From the NCBI GenBank assembly GCA_029262835.1, contig JAJCYQ010000043.1, positions 1 through 64,000 of the forward strand: DNA of 64,000 nt. Direction: 5' to 3'. Position 1 is the first letter of the stretch. Every line of letters begins with the position of its first letter. Below, piece by piece: positions 31,394 through 40,709 of this stretch. This DNA is from Bacteroidota bacterium (GTDB lineage Bacteria > Bacteroidota > Rhodothermia > Rhodothermales > UBA10348). The notes under the pieces were generated by a model that saw nothing but the letters and a program-made list of their open reading frames with translations, made no database searches and was not told the DNA's origin. Position numbers and translations under genes: made by a program.

Positions 31394-33136
31394 TCACTCC
31401 GTGACCTCGAAGCCGAGCATCATGCCGGCGTGCAGGTGCTCAGCAATGTGGCAGTGCGCCATCCATTTCCCCGGGTTTGACATGTGTACGAGCAGGTCGA
31501 CCGTGGAGCCCACGGGGATAATGGTCGTGTCTTTCCAGACCAGGTTCGGATTCTCCACACCATCGATGTGCGTGACCAGGAAGCGCTGCCCATGGAAGTG
31601 GATGGGGTGATTCATGGGGTGGAATGAATCGGGCGTATTGAATATCCGCACCTTCACCACGTCATCCTTCTCGAAGGTCCATTCAATGTCCATGGACTCC
31701 CGGCCGGTGCTCTTCTCGCGCAGCAGCCACTCTACCTGCTCGCCGGTCGACAACCAATTCATCATAGGCATGGCATCGTTCCATTCAATGGGGGGCACGT
31801 AGAGCGTGTCGACCTCCATCATGCGCATGATTGGAAGGGGTAAATTGTCGACGCGCACGGTCAGTTCAAGCTCCTTGTCAGGCGCCTTGTCGAAGTAGGG
31901 CCGGAAGGTGTCGATGTCTGAGACCACATCTTCGTTCGTGCGGAGTTTGTGGAAAGCGTCTGCGTGCGACACGTCTGCGGGCGTGTCCGAGACGCGGATC
32001 GTTGCCAGGTTATGAATGGACGGGTAGAATTCTCCGCGGAAATGATCAATGGCCTGTACGGTATTGGTGACCGTGACCTCCCCCGCATCCTCAAACAGAA
32101 CATCCACGATGTAGCGCTCGGCGGGTGCAATGACGACGCTGCCGACGCTCATTTCCCGCTCGTATTTGCTGACGTCAGATGCCACAATTTTGATCGGGTT
32201 GCCACCGAAGACCACGTTGTAGGTGCGCGAATTGGCCACGTTCGTGAGGAAAAACCGGACCACTTCACCCTGCCTGACATCCATGGAAAAATCAGTTACG
32301 CCGTTGGTCAGCATGACGTTACCGAAGCGCCCCATGAGGGCGTGTGTAGGGGCGCTCTCGCCGTATGGAATGATTCCATTCGCATCGATCAGGATGTCGT
32401 CGAGAATGAGCGTCTGCTCGCGGTTGACCGGGGCGTAGTAGTCGTCCTCAATGGGAGAGACTAGCATGTTGCCGTAGAGTCCAAGGTCCTGTTGGACGTC
32501 CTCCCGCATGTGAGGATGATACCAGTAGAGGCCCGTATCGGGGAAATTAAGCTTGTAGAGGAAGCTCTCGCCCGATTCGACGGGCGCCTGTGAAATACCT
32601 GGAATGCCATCGAACCGGTAGTCATCAAGACGGAGGCCGTGCCCGTGCACGGTGGTAGGCTGGTCGATCGCGTTGACGAAGTGAACGTTGATATTGGCGC
32701 CTTTGTCTACGCGCAGCAGCGGTCCGGGGTACTGCCCGTTGTAACCCATCATGACGAGCGTCTGATCGCCGATCTGGCGCCTCACGAGTCCCGCCTGCAG
32801 ATGGATCGTGTCTCCATTTTTCACGTCCATGATTTCGAAGGGCCGGGCCTCGGGCACGGACATGGGGTCCAGACCCGCACCAGGCAGGTAAGCCGCCGTA
32901 ATGGGCACTTCGGATTCCATACCGGGCAGCATGGGCATGGACATGTTCATGGGAGGCATGCGCCATAGTACGCTGTCTCCCTGCATGACCGGCATGTCCA
33001 TGTTGTGGCCAGCGTGCATGTCCATATCCTGGGCCACGGCCGATGCCGACAGGCCACCGATGAGGAGTATGCCGACAAGAAGGGAGCCGGAGAGGGGAGT
33101 GCATGCCGGAAGGGCACGCAGAGGTCGGAGATGCAT
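31394..33136 (-). CDS. Multicopper oxidase (CopA/laccase-like), methionine-rich N terminus
   Basis: This 580-residue exported oxidase has a signal peptide to about 36. All copper-site motifs are present: HGHG at 164-167, WYHPH at 205-209, HPMNHPIHFHG late in the protein, and HCHIAEHLHAGMM at 561-573 with the type 1 copper ligands C562, H567 and probably M572. Residues 37-75 are unusually rich in methionine and histidine (MDMHAGHNMDM), as in copper-resistance oxidases. It probably oxidises Cu(I) or phenolic substrates outside the cell. It is the last gene of the minus-strand run that contains the LVIVD array. Confidence 0.93.
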   Translation of the reverse strand: MHLRPLRALPACTPLSGSLLVGILLIGGLSASAVAQDMDMHAGHNMDMPVMQGDSVLWRMPPMNMSMPMLPGMESEVPITAAYLPGAGLDPMSVPEARPFEIMDVKNGDTIHLQAGLVRRQIGDQTLVMMGYNGQYPGPLLRVDKGANINVHFVNAIDQPTTVHGHGLRLDDYRFDGIPGISQAPVESGESFLYKLNFPDTGLYWYHPHMREDVQQDLGLYGNMLVSPIEDDYYAPVNREQTLILDDILIDANGIIPYGESAPTHALMGRFGNVMLTNGVTDFSMDVRQGEVVRFFLTNVANSRTYNVVFGGNPIKIVASDVSKYEREMSVGSVVIAPAERYIVDVLFEDAGEVTVTNTVQAIDHFRGEFYPSIHNLATIRVSDTPADVSHADAFHKLRTNEDVVSDIDTFRPYFDKAPDKELELTVRVDNLPLPIMRMMEVDTLYVPPIEWNDAMPMMNWLSTGEQVEWLLREKSTGRESMDIEWTFEKDDVVKVRIFNTPDSFHPMNHPIHFHGQRFLVTHIDGVENPNLVWKDTTIIPVGSTVDLLVHMSNPGKWMAHCHIAEHLHAGMMLGFEVTE

Positions 33137-33196
33137 GGAATTCGGGTCTTTCGGGGTGGGGTCTATCGATCCGGAGCACGATGCCGATCACGGCTC

Positions 33197-33778
33197 TCAG
33201 CGGTACCCGTACACAGCGCAGGGTTCGCTTTCAAAGGGGCCGTGGCCAGCCATGGTATGCATGAGTCCACTGCGGGACATGCCGCGGGCAACGATGGGGC
33301 CCGTCCATGTGGCCCCAGGATCCTCGGCGGCCGATTCGAGTGTTACAACGACCAGAAACTTGTTCCAGTCGACAGTTCCCTTGGTTTTGAGCTCATCGTC
33401 GAGCCGTCCAATGTGCCTGATTTTGTCCAGGTCGGGCGTCGTGACCCAGACGTCGAGTGCCTGGCCGTCTCGCAGGCGAACCTTCTCCATCGCAATGGAA
33501 AGATTATAGACGTACTGGCCGTTTTCAGAGATGGAGACCCCGAACGGACTTGTGGCAAACGTGACATCACCTTGGCCCTCGGCCATGCGGGTGCCCGGTA
33601 CCTTACGAGTAGGTACGAGGTCGATGGCGTAATACACCGGTGGATCTGGATCCAAGTCGGAACAGGCGGATACGGGTACAGGAATCCTTGCGTCGGACGC
33701 CGAAGGAAAGCTCATCCACGTGGCCGCAAGCAGCAACGCGCCGACCACGCCAAGTACGGAAAGAGTGGGAAGTTTCAT
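33197..33778 (-). CDS. Secreted protein of unknown function
   Basis: This 193-residue protein has an N-terminal signal segment (LGVVGALLLAATWM) and a mature part with many beta-strand-like stretches (VYYAIDLVP, VYNLSIAMEKVRL, KFLVVVTLESA). Two cysteines (near 39 and 187) could form a disulfide. No family is recognised. It lies between the last LVIVD gene and the multicopper oxidase with gaps of 54 and 60 bases, so it probably belongs to the same transcript and process. Confidence 0.65.
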   Translation of the reverse strand: MKLPTLSVLGVVGALLLAATWMSFPSASDARIPVPVSACSDLDPDPPVYYAIDLVPTRKVPGTRMAEGQGDVTFATSPFGVSISENGQYVYNLSIAMEKVRLRDGQALDVWVTTPDLDKIRHIGRLDDELKTKGTVDWNKFLVVVTLESAAEDPGATWTGPIVARGMSRSGLMHTMAGHGPFESEPCAVYGYR

Positions 33779-33832
33779 GGCATAAGGGTCTGATTCGATC
33801 CTCTTTACGCCATTACGGAGCGCTGGTTCGGC

Positions 33833-35197
33833 TCACTGGGCAGTATGTTCGTCCCATTTCTGCGCACTCGATACGTCGGGCAGTCCCCAGTCGGCACCGT
33901 TCCAGCCATCGAACCCTTCCATGCGGAAAGCCCAAAACCCGGTGGTCATGTCGGAAATCACAATAAGGCCATCGGCATTGCGGACATCCACACCGAATGC
34001 CCCATTACCCACGTTGCCCCCCATGGACCCGAGGCTGCGGGCTCCTGTGTAGGTGTCATAATAGCCGACCGTCTGCGGGTTCTCCGGATCCATGAGACTG
34101 AACACCTGCAGACCATCGTGGTAGCCCGATACAAAAACGTACGGCCAGCGCACTTCATGGTTGTGGACCAGATTCTCCCAGTGTGCGGTCCACGCACTGA
34201 TGGGCGAGCGGATATTCGACTGCTCACCGTCGAGTGCAGGTTGAACGTCAAATATGCGCAGCGGCGCGTACTGGTATTCCGTTTCCGTGATGACGTACCG
34301 ACCACGGGGCCCCGGGGTAACCGTATGCCCGCGCGACACACCCGTAATGCCGGTCATGGTCACAAGCAGGTCCGGGTTCTGGAGATCGGTAATATCGAAG
34401 ATGTAGTACCCGCCCGAGCCTCCACCGTAGAATCGGTCCGTATCCGTATCGACGTGGTACCCGGCATAGAAATCGTGGTAGCTCCCGCTTCCATTGCCAG
34501 CCCCGTCCGGGACCGGTATGTTGGCCACGAGTGCATTTTCGGCATCTCCCTCGACCACACGGCCAAGATCATACACATTGGCACCGGGACCACGTATGGT
34601 CGTCATCAGATAGACCCGGCCGTCTGAGTGGGCATAGACGAAGATGTTATGGAAGCCACCGGGTGTATCGGGCGCATGAATACGCGCCACTTCGCGGACG
34701 CTGCCGGCGTCGGGAAGACCTGTGACATCAAGCACAACGGCGCCGAGGTCGTTATTCGGTCCGGTTCCCAGTTGCAAGCCCTGCACTACGTAGTAGCGGC
34801 CGTTCCACTTGAAATGCTTCACGTCAACGCCTCCGGCTCCCGTGTGCAACTCCTGGTTCTCAATGCGCCACCGGTACACGACCTGTGGCCGTGCAGGATC
34901 GGAAATGTCGATGATATCTGTCCCGCGCTCCACACTTTCATTTCGGGCCCGCCTCGAGACATACACATAGGGCCGGTCGAGTTCCTGCTCCATGTCCATA
35001 TCAGCCACTGTCATCACGGCTCCAAGCGGAAGGTGCCCAACGACTTCGATGTTATCCGACCCCGGGTTGAGTGCCGTCCACGGGGTGCCCTGCTCCTGGG
35101 CCGAGGCCCGGTTCGTGCTTCCTGCGCACAATACAAGCAGGCCAAGCACGAGGAGGCGGGCAACCGGGTTGAGCGCGTGACAGGATCGGCACATCAT
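33833..35197 (-). CDS. LVIVD beta-propeller protein, array copy 7 (last)
   Basis: This 454-residue secreted protein has a signal ending at NRASA. Features shared with its six neighbours are a PGSDNIEVVGHLPLG start, GGFHNIFVYAHSDGRVYL, DRFYGGGSGGYYIFDI, HNHEVRWPYVFVSGYHDGLQ, and a closing FRMEGFDGWNGADWGLPD. The repeated strand-rich blades fit the LVIVD repeat family, whose molecular function is unknown. The start overlaps copy 6 by 4 bases in the ATGA style. It differs from copies 5 and 6 mainly in the signal peptide and in a glycine-rich loop (DGAGNGSGS). Confidence 0.85.
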   Translation of the reverse strand: MMCRSCHALNPVARLLVLGLLVLCAGSTNRASAQEQGTPWTALNPGSDNIEVVGHLPLGAVMTVADMDMEQELDRPYVYVSRRARNESVERGTDIIDISDPARPQVVYRWRIENQELHTGAGGVDVKHFKWNGRYYVVQGLQLGTGPNNDLGAVVLDVTGLPDAGSVREVARIHAPDTPGGFHNIFVYAHSDGRVYLMTTIRGPGANVYDLGRVVEGDAENALVANIPVPDGAGNGSGSYHDFYAGYHVDTDTDRFYGGGSGGYYIFDITDLQNPDLLVTMTGITGVSRGHTVTPGPRGRYVITETEYQYAPLRIFDVQPALDGEQSNIRSPISAWTAHWENLVHNHEVRWPYVFVSGYHDGLQVFSLMDPENPQTVGYYDTYTGARSLGSMGGNVGNGAFGVDVRNADGLIVISDMTTGFWAFRMEGFDGWNGADWGLPDVSSAQKWDEHTAQ

Positions 35198-36555
35198 CGT
35201 GAGCCCTCCCGGGACTCCTCATCCCATTTCTGGACGCTCGATACGTCGGGTACGCCCCAGTCGGCACCATTCCAGCCATCGAACCCTTCCATTTTGAAGG
35301 TCCAGAAGCCGGTCATCATGTCCGAGACCACAATCAGGCCGTCGGCATTGCGCACATCGACCCCGAAAGCGCCGTTCATGACGCCGCCATTTCCGGGCTC
35401 AAGCGCGGGTCCCGTGTAGGTATCGAAGTATCCGACCGTCTGCGGATTTTCCGGATCCATCAGGCTGAAGACCTGCAGACCGTCAAGGTAGCCCGAGACG
35501 AAAACGTAGGGCCAGCGCACTTCATGGTTGTGGGACAGGTTCTTCCAGTTGGCCGTCCAGGCCGAGATGGGCGAGCGGATGTTGGTCACCTCTCCGTCGA
35601 GTGCCGGCTTCAGATCGAAAATGCGAAGCGGTGCGTACTGGTACTCGGTTTCGGCAATGACGTAGCGCCCGTTGGGTCCTGGCGTGAACGTGTGCCCCCG
35701 CGTGACGCCGTTGATGCCAGTGAGTGAAACCACCAGTTCCGGATTTTCCAGATCCGTGATGTCATAGACGTAGTATCCGCCCGAGCCGCCACCATAGAAC
35801 CGGTCCGTTTCGGTTTCTTCGTGCCATCCGACGTAGAAATCGTGATACGCCCGCCGGATGTCACCGTCGGCAGGTATCGGCACCTGGCCAATCAGGGCAC
35901 GACCGGCATCGCCAGAGACGACCTTCGACAGATCGTAGATGTGCGCCGTGTCACCACTTATGGTCGTGAACAGAAGCGGCACCCCACTCGAGTGCTTGTA
36001 GATAAAGATGTTGTGGAAGCCACCCGGCTTGTCGGGCTCGGCAATCCTGGCCACTTCGACAGGTGGTTTGCCGCTGGGCAGGTCAGTGACGTCGAATACA
36101 ATGCCTCCAAGATCGTAATTCGGTCCCGGGCGGAATTGCACGGCAAGCACCACGTAGTACCGGCCTGCATGCTTGAAATACTTTACGTCCAGCCCGCCGC
36201 GACCCAGGTGAAGTTCTTCATTCTCAATACGCCACTCGTGTGCCACGACGGGCGCAGAAGGGTCGGTCAGGTCAATGACGTCCATGCCCATGGCAAGCGC
36301 CTCGTTGAATCGCGCGCGCGCCACGTAGGCATAGGGCCGGGAGAGTTCCTGTTCCAGTTCAATGTCGGCCACGGTCTCGGGTCCGCCCAGCGGTACATGG
36401 GCCACGACTTCCATGTTGTCAGAGCCCGGCTTGATGGGTGTCCAGGGAGCGTCCTGGGCCACGACACCAGGACCTGCCAGCGCCCAGACCAGGATTGTCG
36501 CCAAGGCGGCCGTTGCCCCATGCCGTTTCCAGCAGTGAATGATGGTCGTGTTCAT
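35194..36555 (-). CDS. LVIVD beta-propeller protein, array copy 6
   Basis: 453 residues, with the signal ending near GVVAQ. The blade repeats read VEVARIAEPDKPGG, LIGQVPIPADGDIRRAYHDFYVGWHEETETDRF and VSLTGINGVTRGHTFTPGPNGRYVIAETEYQ. The segment YHDFYVGWHEETETDRFYGG is almost the same in copy 5, so these two look like the most recent duplicates. It is separated from copy 5 by 20 bases. A candidate calcium- or metal-binding acidic stretch (EETETD) is inferred only from composition. Confidence 0.85.
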   Translation of the reverse strand: MNTTIIHCWKRHGATAALATILVWALAGPGVVAQDAPWTPIKPGSDNMEVVAHVPLGGPETVADIELEQELSRPYAYVARARFNEALAMGMDVIDLTDPSAPVVAHEWRIENEELHLGRGGLDVKYFKHAGRYYVVLAVQFRPGPNYDLGGIVFDVTDLPSGKPPVEVARIAEPDKPGGFHNIFIYKHSSGVPLLFTTISGDTAHIYDLSKVVSGDAGRALIGQVPIPADGDIRRAYHDFYVGWHEETETDRFYGGGSGGYYVYDITDLENPELVVSLTGINGVTRGHTFTPGPNGRYVIAETEYQYAPLRIFDLKPALDGEVTNIRSPISAWTANWKNLSHNHEVRWPYVFVSGYLDGLQVFSLMDPENPQTVGYFDTYTGPALEPGNGGVMNGAFGVDVRNADGLIVVSDMMTGFWTFKMEGFDGWNGADWGVPDVSSVQKWDEESREGSR

Positions 36556-36575
36556 GTGTTTGTCCTCGTGTCTGT

Positions 36576-37913
36576 TCAGTCGTCGAATTTCTGTGCGCTC
36601 GATACGTCGGGTACACCCCAGTCCGCACCGTTCCAGCCATCGAACCCTTCCATTTTGAAGGTCCAGAAGCCGGTCGACATGTCCGAAATGACGATAAGTC
36701 CGTCTTCGTTGCGGACGTCGATCCCGAAGGCGCCGTTGAACATCGGGTTGCGCCCTTCGGCATACGGACCCACATAGGTATCGTAGTAGGCGACGGTCAC
36801 CGGGTTTTCGGGATCGGCCATACTGACAACCTGCAGTCCGTCGTGATAGCCGGAAACGAACACGTAGGGCCAGCGCACTTCGTGGTTGTGCACAACGTGT
36901 CGCCAGTTGGGCGTCCAGCCGGCAATGGGTTGGCTGATGTTGGAGACCTCGCCGTCGAGTGCGGGTTTGAGGTCAAAAATCCGGAGCGGTGCAAACTGGT
37001 ACTCCGTTTCGGCAATGACGTACCGGCCAGTCGGGTCGGGCGTGAACGTGTGGCCGCTCGTTACCCCATTGATCCCGGTCAGGGATGCCAACAGCTCAGG
37101 GTTTTCAAGATCCGTGACATCATATACGTAGTACCCGCCGCGGCCCCCTCCGTAGAATCGGTCGGTTTCGGTCTCTTCGTGCCATCCGACATAGAAATCG
37201 TGATACGCCCGGCGGGACGTCTCCTGGGGCAGCGGGACGCGGCCTACGAGCGCCTCATCCATGCGGCCCTCGACGACATGGCCCAGATCATAGATATGGG
37301 CCGTTGAGCCCTGGACCGTCGAGAACAGGTAGACACGTCCGTTTGAATGCCTGTAGACAAAAATGTTGTGGAACCCACCCGGGAAATCAGGCTCATGGAT
37401 GCGCGCCACTTCGGTGACGGCGTCCGGGTTGGGCAGCCCGGTTACATCGAGCACCACAGCGCCCAGGTCATTGTTCGGGCCGCCCTGTCCGAATTGCAAC
37501 GATTGCACCACATAGTAGCGCCCGTCCCACTTGAAGTACTTAACATCCATGCCGCCCGTGCGCTGGTGCAGCTCCTGGTTTTCTATCCGCCAGCGGTAAA
37601 TGACCTCAGGGTTGGCGGGGTCGGATACGTCTATGATATCCGTTCCTTTGTCCCCCTCCCAGCCATAGACCATTCGCGATACGTAGGCATACGGCCGGTT
37701 CATTTCCTGCTCCAGGTCCACATCGGCCACGCTCAGGATGGGTCCGAGCGGAATGTGTCCCAGAACTTCGATATTGTCAGAACCCGGGTTGAGTGCTGTC
37801 CAGGGCGTGTCCTGCTGCGCTGCGGCGCGATCCGTGATGGCGAAAGCCATCAGGATCGCGCCCAGTGCCGCCGTGAGCATGCCGCGCGAGCCGGAATGTA
37901 GTCCAGAAGTCAT
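36576..37913 (-). CDS. LVIVD beta-propeller protein, array copy 5
   Basis: 445 residues; the signal ends near TDRAAAQ. It keeps the conserved HNHEVRWPYVFVSGY blade and the C-terminal FKMEGFDGWNGADWG. It is distinguished by HQRTGGMDVKYFKWDG and by VSMADPENPVTVAYYDTYVG instead of the FSLMDPENPQT found in copies 6 and 7. It overlaps copy 4 by 4 bases. Nucleotide similarity to copies 6 and 7 over the last 75 codons is visibly high, which suggests recent duplication or gene conversion. Confidence 0.85.
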   Translation of the reverse strand: MTSGLHSGSRGMLTAALGAILMAFAITDRAAAQQDTPWTALNPGSDNIEVLGHIPLGPILSVADVDLEQEMNRPYAYVSRMVYGWEGDKGTDIIDVSDPANPEVIYRWRIENQELHQRTGGMDVKYFKWDGRYYVVQSLQFGQGGPNNDLGAVVLDVTGLPNPDAVTEVARIHEPDFPGGFHNIFVYRHSNGRVYLFSTVQGSTAHIYDLGHVVEGRMDEALVGRVPLPQETSRRAYHDFYVGWHEETETDRFYGGGRGGYYVYDVTDLENPELLASLTGINGVTSGHTFTPDPTGRYVIAETEYQFAPLRIFDLKPALDGEVSNISQPIAGWTPNWRHVVHNHEVRWPYVFVSGYHDGLQVVSMADPENPVTVAYYDTYVGPYAEGRNPMFNGAFGIDVRNEDGLIVISDMSTGFWTFKMEGFDGWNGADWGVPDVSSAQKFDD

Positions 37914-39283
37914 TTCGTGCCTTCTTTCGATTCTTCGTCAAACTGCTGTGCGCTGGAAATATTCGGCTGTCCCCAGTCCTCACCGTTCCAGCCATTGAAT
38001 CCTTCCATGCGGAACGTCCAGAAACCGGTGGTCATGTCGCTGATCACGATCAGGCCGTCTTCGTTTCGGACGTCCACGCCGAAGGCGCCGTTCGCTACCG
38101 CGCCCTCCATGACGCCTGCTTCACGCGATCCCGTGTAGGTGTCGAAGTAGCCGACCGTGACAGGGTTGTCCGGATCCATCATGGAAAAGACCTGGAGTCC
38201 GTCGTGGTAGCCTGAAACAAAAACGAATGGCCAGCGCACTTCGTGGTTGTGCACCAGGTTCTTCCAGTTGGCGGTCCAGGCCGAAATGGGCTCGCGAATG
38301 TTTGTTACTTCGCCGTCGAGTGCCGGCTTGAGGTCGAACATGCGGAGCGGGGCATACTGGTATTCGGTTTCCGTGACGACGTAGCGGCCATCTGGGCTGG
38401 GAGTGAACGTGTGGCCGTAGCGCACGCCCGTTACGCCCGCGAGCGTAATCTCAAGCCCCGGATTCTCGGGATCGGTCACGTCATATACATAGTATCCACC
38501 CGTACCACCGCCATAGAACCGGTCCTGCTGCGTGTCCGGATGCCAGGCTACATACAGGTCATGGTAGGAACCACTCGTTTCGCCGCCCGGGAGCGGGACC
38601 GGGACGGTGCCGACAAAGCCCTTGTCCGAGTCGCCGTCCACAATTGCGCCCAGGTCATAGATGTGCGCATTCGGTCCGGAAACCGTTGTGAAGAGGTAGA
38701 CGCGCCCGTTCGAGTGCTTGTACACAAAAATGTTGTGGAAGCCACCGGGCAGGTCCGGTTCGTGGATTCGTCCCACTTCGCGTACGGTGTCGGCATCGGG
38801 AAGGCCGGTCACGTCCAGGATGTAGGCCCCGAGATCATTGTTCGGTCCGGGCCCGAACTGGGTGGACTGCACCACATAATAGCGGCCGTTCCATTTGAAA
38901 TACTTCACGTCCATTCCCCCGAGGCCTGTGTGGAGCTCCTGGTTCTCTATGCGCCAGCGCTTGAGGACTTTCGGATTCGCTGGGTCGGAGATGTCAATGA
39001 TATCCGTACCCCGCTCAATGCCCTCCCCCACCGTGCCACGGGATACATAGACATAGGGGCGCGACATTTCCTGCTCAATGTCGAGGTCTTTCGTGTTGAG
39101 CGGCATGCCGAGGGGCAGGTGTCCCTCGACTGTCATGTTGTCCGAGCCGGGCTTGAGCGGCGTCCATGGGGTTTCGTCCTGTGCCAGGACGGCCGGGGCC
39201 GCCAGGCCACTTGCGAGCAGGGCGAAGGTAAATGTGGCGGCCAGCAGGCGGGTGGCCACTGGGCGCGCGGAGAACTTTTTCAT
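37910..39283 (-). CDS. LVIVD beta-propeller protein, array copy 4
   Basis: 457 residues from MKKFSARP, with a signal ending at AVLAQ; an upstream in-frame ATG at 39337 was rejected because it delays the signal peptide. The body keeps GGMDVKYFKWNGRYYVVQ, GGFHNIFVYKHSNGRVYLFTTV and RFYGGGTGGYYVYDV. The closing motif reads FNGWNGEDWGQPNISSAQ, shared with copy 3 but not with copies 5-7, so the array splits into two C-terminal subtypes. A 100-base gap to copy 3 is the longest in the array and could hold an internal promoter. Confidence 0.85.
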   Translation of the reverse strand: MKKFSARPVATRLLAATFTFALLASGLAAPAVLAQDETPWTPLKPGSDNMTVEGHLPLGMPLNTKDLDIEQEMSRPYVYVSRGTVGEGIERGTDIIDISDPANPKVLKRWRIENQELHTGLGGMDVKYFKWNGRYYVVQSTQFGPGPNNDLGAYILDVTGLPDADTVREVGRIHEPDLPGGFHNIFVYKHSNGRVYLFTTVSGPNAHIYDLGAIVDGDSDKGFVGTVPVPLPGGETSGSYHDLYVAWHPDTQQDRFYGGGTGGYYVYDVTDPENPGLEITLAGVTGVRYGHTFTPSPDGRYVVTETEYQYAPLRMFDLKPALDGEVTNIREPISAWTANWKNLVHNHEVRWPFVFVSGYHDGLQVFSMMDPDNPVTVGYFDTYTGSREAGVMEGAVANGAFGVDVRNEDGLIVISDMTTGFWTFRMEGFNGWNGEDWGQPNISSAQQFDEESKEGTK

Positions 39284-39383
39284 GCGTTTGAATCGTGTTG
39301 GTCTGTAAAAAATGTGTGGCAGCCCGACGCTGCCCATGCGCTATAGAAGCGTGTGCGACGGTTTTTCAACGAACATTCAGGGC

Positions 39384-40709
39384 TCACCGGGTGCCGTCCT
39401 TGGACTCCTCGTCCCAGTTCTGCACGCTTGAAATATTGGGCTGGCCCCAATCTTCCCCGTTCCAGCCGTTGAAGCCTTCCATGCGGAAGGTCCAGAAGCC
39501 GGTCGACATGTCGCTCACCACGATGAGTCCGTCTTCATTGCGAACATCGACACCGAAGGCTCCGTTGATGACGGCGTTCAGGCCAGTGTCGGGGTCACCG
39601 ATGAACGTATCGTAGTACCCCACCGTCTGCGGGTTCTTCGGATCCATCAGGCTGAAGACCTGGAGCCCATCGAGATAGCCCGATACGAAGACGTATGGCC
39701 AGCGGACCTCATGATTGTGGGAGAGGTTCTTCCAGTTGGCTGTCCAGGCGGAAATGGGCGAACGGATGTTCGATACCTCACCATCGAGTGCCGGTTTGAG
39801 GTCAAAAATGCGCAGCGGCGCGTACTGGTACTCGGCCTCGGCGACCACGTATCGGCCATCAGGGCTCGGCGTAAAGGTGTGCCCCCATTCAACGCCGTTG
39901 ATGCCGGTCAGTGTGGCGCGGATTTCCGGATTCTGAAGGTCAGTGATGTTGAAGACAAAATAGCCACCCGTTCCACCACCGTAGAAACGGTCTTCACCGC
40001 TGTCGGGATGGTACCCGACGTACATGTCGTGGTAGGACGTCTGTGCCACGCCTTCCATCGGGTTGGGAATCGTGGCCACGTGCGCGCGGGCCAGGTCGCC
40101 CGCTACAACGCGTTCCAGGTCATAGACGCGGACGTCATCGCCGCGGACCGTGGCAAACAGGTAGGTGCCGCCATCAGAGTGCTTGTATATAAAAATGTTG
40201 TGGAAGCCGCCGGGATGCTCCGGCTCTTCCATGCGTGCAATCTCGATGACCTTCGACGGATCGGGCAGACCGGTCACGTCAAAAACGACCGCGCCGAGTT
40301 CCCGGGCCGGGCCGCTACTGAATTCGAACGACTGCACCACATAGTACCGGCCGTCTATCTTGAAATACTTTACGTCCATGCCGCCTCGATTCTGCAGCAG
40401 GTCCTGGTTCTCGAGGCGCCAGCGCAGGATTACCTCCGGCTTGGCAGGATTCGAAAGGTCGATGATATCCATGCCCTTGGGACCTCCGTCGACGATGGAT
40501 GCCCGGCTGACATAGGCATAGGGCCGCGACAGCTCCTGTTCGAGCTCCATATCGGTCACACTGGACGTCTTGCCGAGCGGAACGTGCCCAAGGACCTCCA
40601 TATTGTCTGAACCCCGCTTGAGTTCAGTGGCCTGGCCGAGGACAGGTGAGGTCCCGGCGGCAAAAAGGAGGACGAAAAAGAGGAGAAAGGTGGGGAATCT
40701 CATGTTCAT
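39384..40709 (-). CDS. LVIVD beta-propeller protein, array copy 3
   Basis: 441 residues; the signal MNMRFPTFLLFFVLLFAAG ends near PVLGQ. This copy has lost the tryptophan-containing TPW stretch after the signal and goes straight to ELKRGSDNMEVLGHVPLG. It carries RVYDLERVVAGD and QTSYHDMYVGYHPDSGEDRFYGG. The C-terminal subtype is FNGWNGEDWGQPNISSVQ. Its start codon overlaps the copy 2 stop by one base (TAATG), a strong sign of translational coupling. Confidence 0.85.
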   Translation of the reverse strand: MNMRFPTFLLFFVLLFAAGTSPVLGQATELKRGSDNMEVLGHVPLGKTSSVTDMELEQELSRPYAYVSRASIVDGGPKGMDIIDLSNPAKPEVILRWRLENQDLLQNRGGMDVKYFKIDGRYYVVQSFEFSSGPARELGAVVFDVTGLPDPSKVIEIARMEEPEHPGGFHNIFIYKHSDGGTYLFATVRGDDVRVYDLERVVAGDLARAHVATIPNPMEGVAQTSYHDMYVGYHPDSGEDRFYGGGTGGYFVFNITDLQNPEIRATLTGINGVEWGHTFTPSPDGRYVVAEAEYQYAPLRIFDLKPALDGEVSNIRSPISAWTANWKNLSHNHEVRWPYVFVSGYLDGLQVFSLMDPKNPQTVGYYDTFIGDPDTGLNAVINGAFGVDVRNEDGLIVVSDMSTGFWTFRMEGFNGWNGEDWGQPNISSVQNWDEESKDGTR

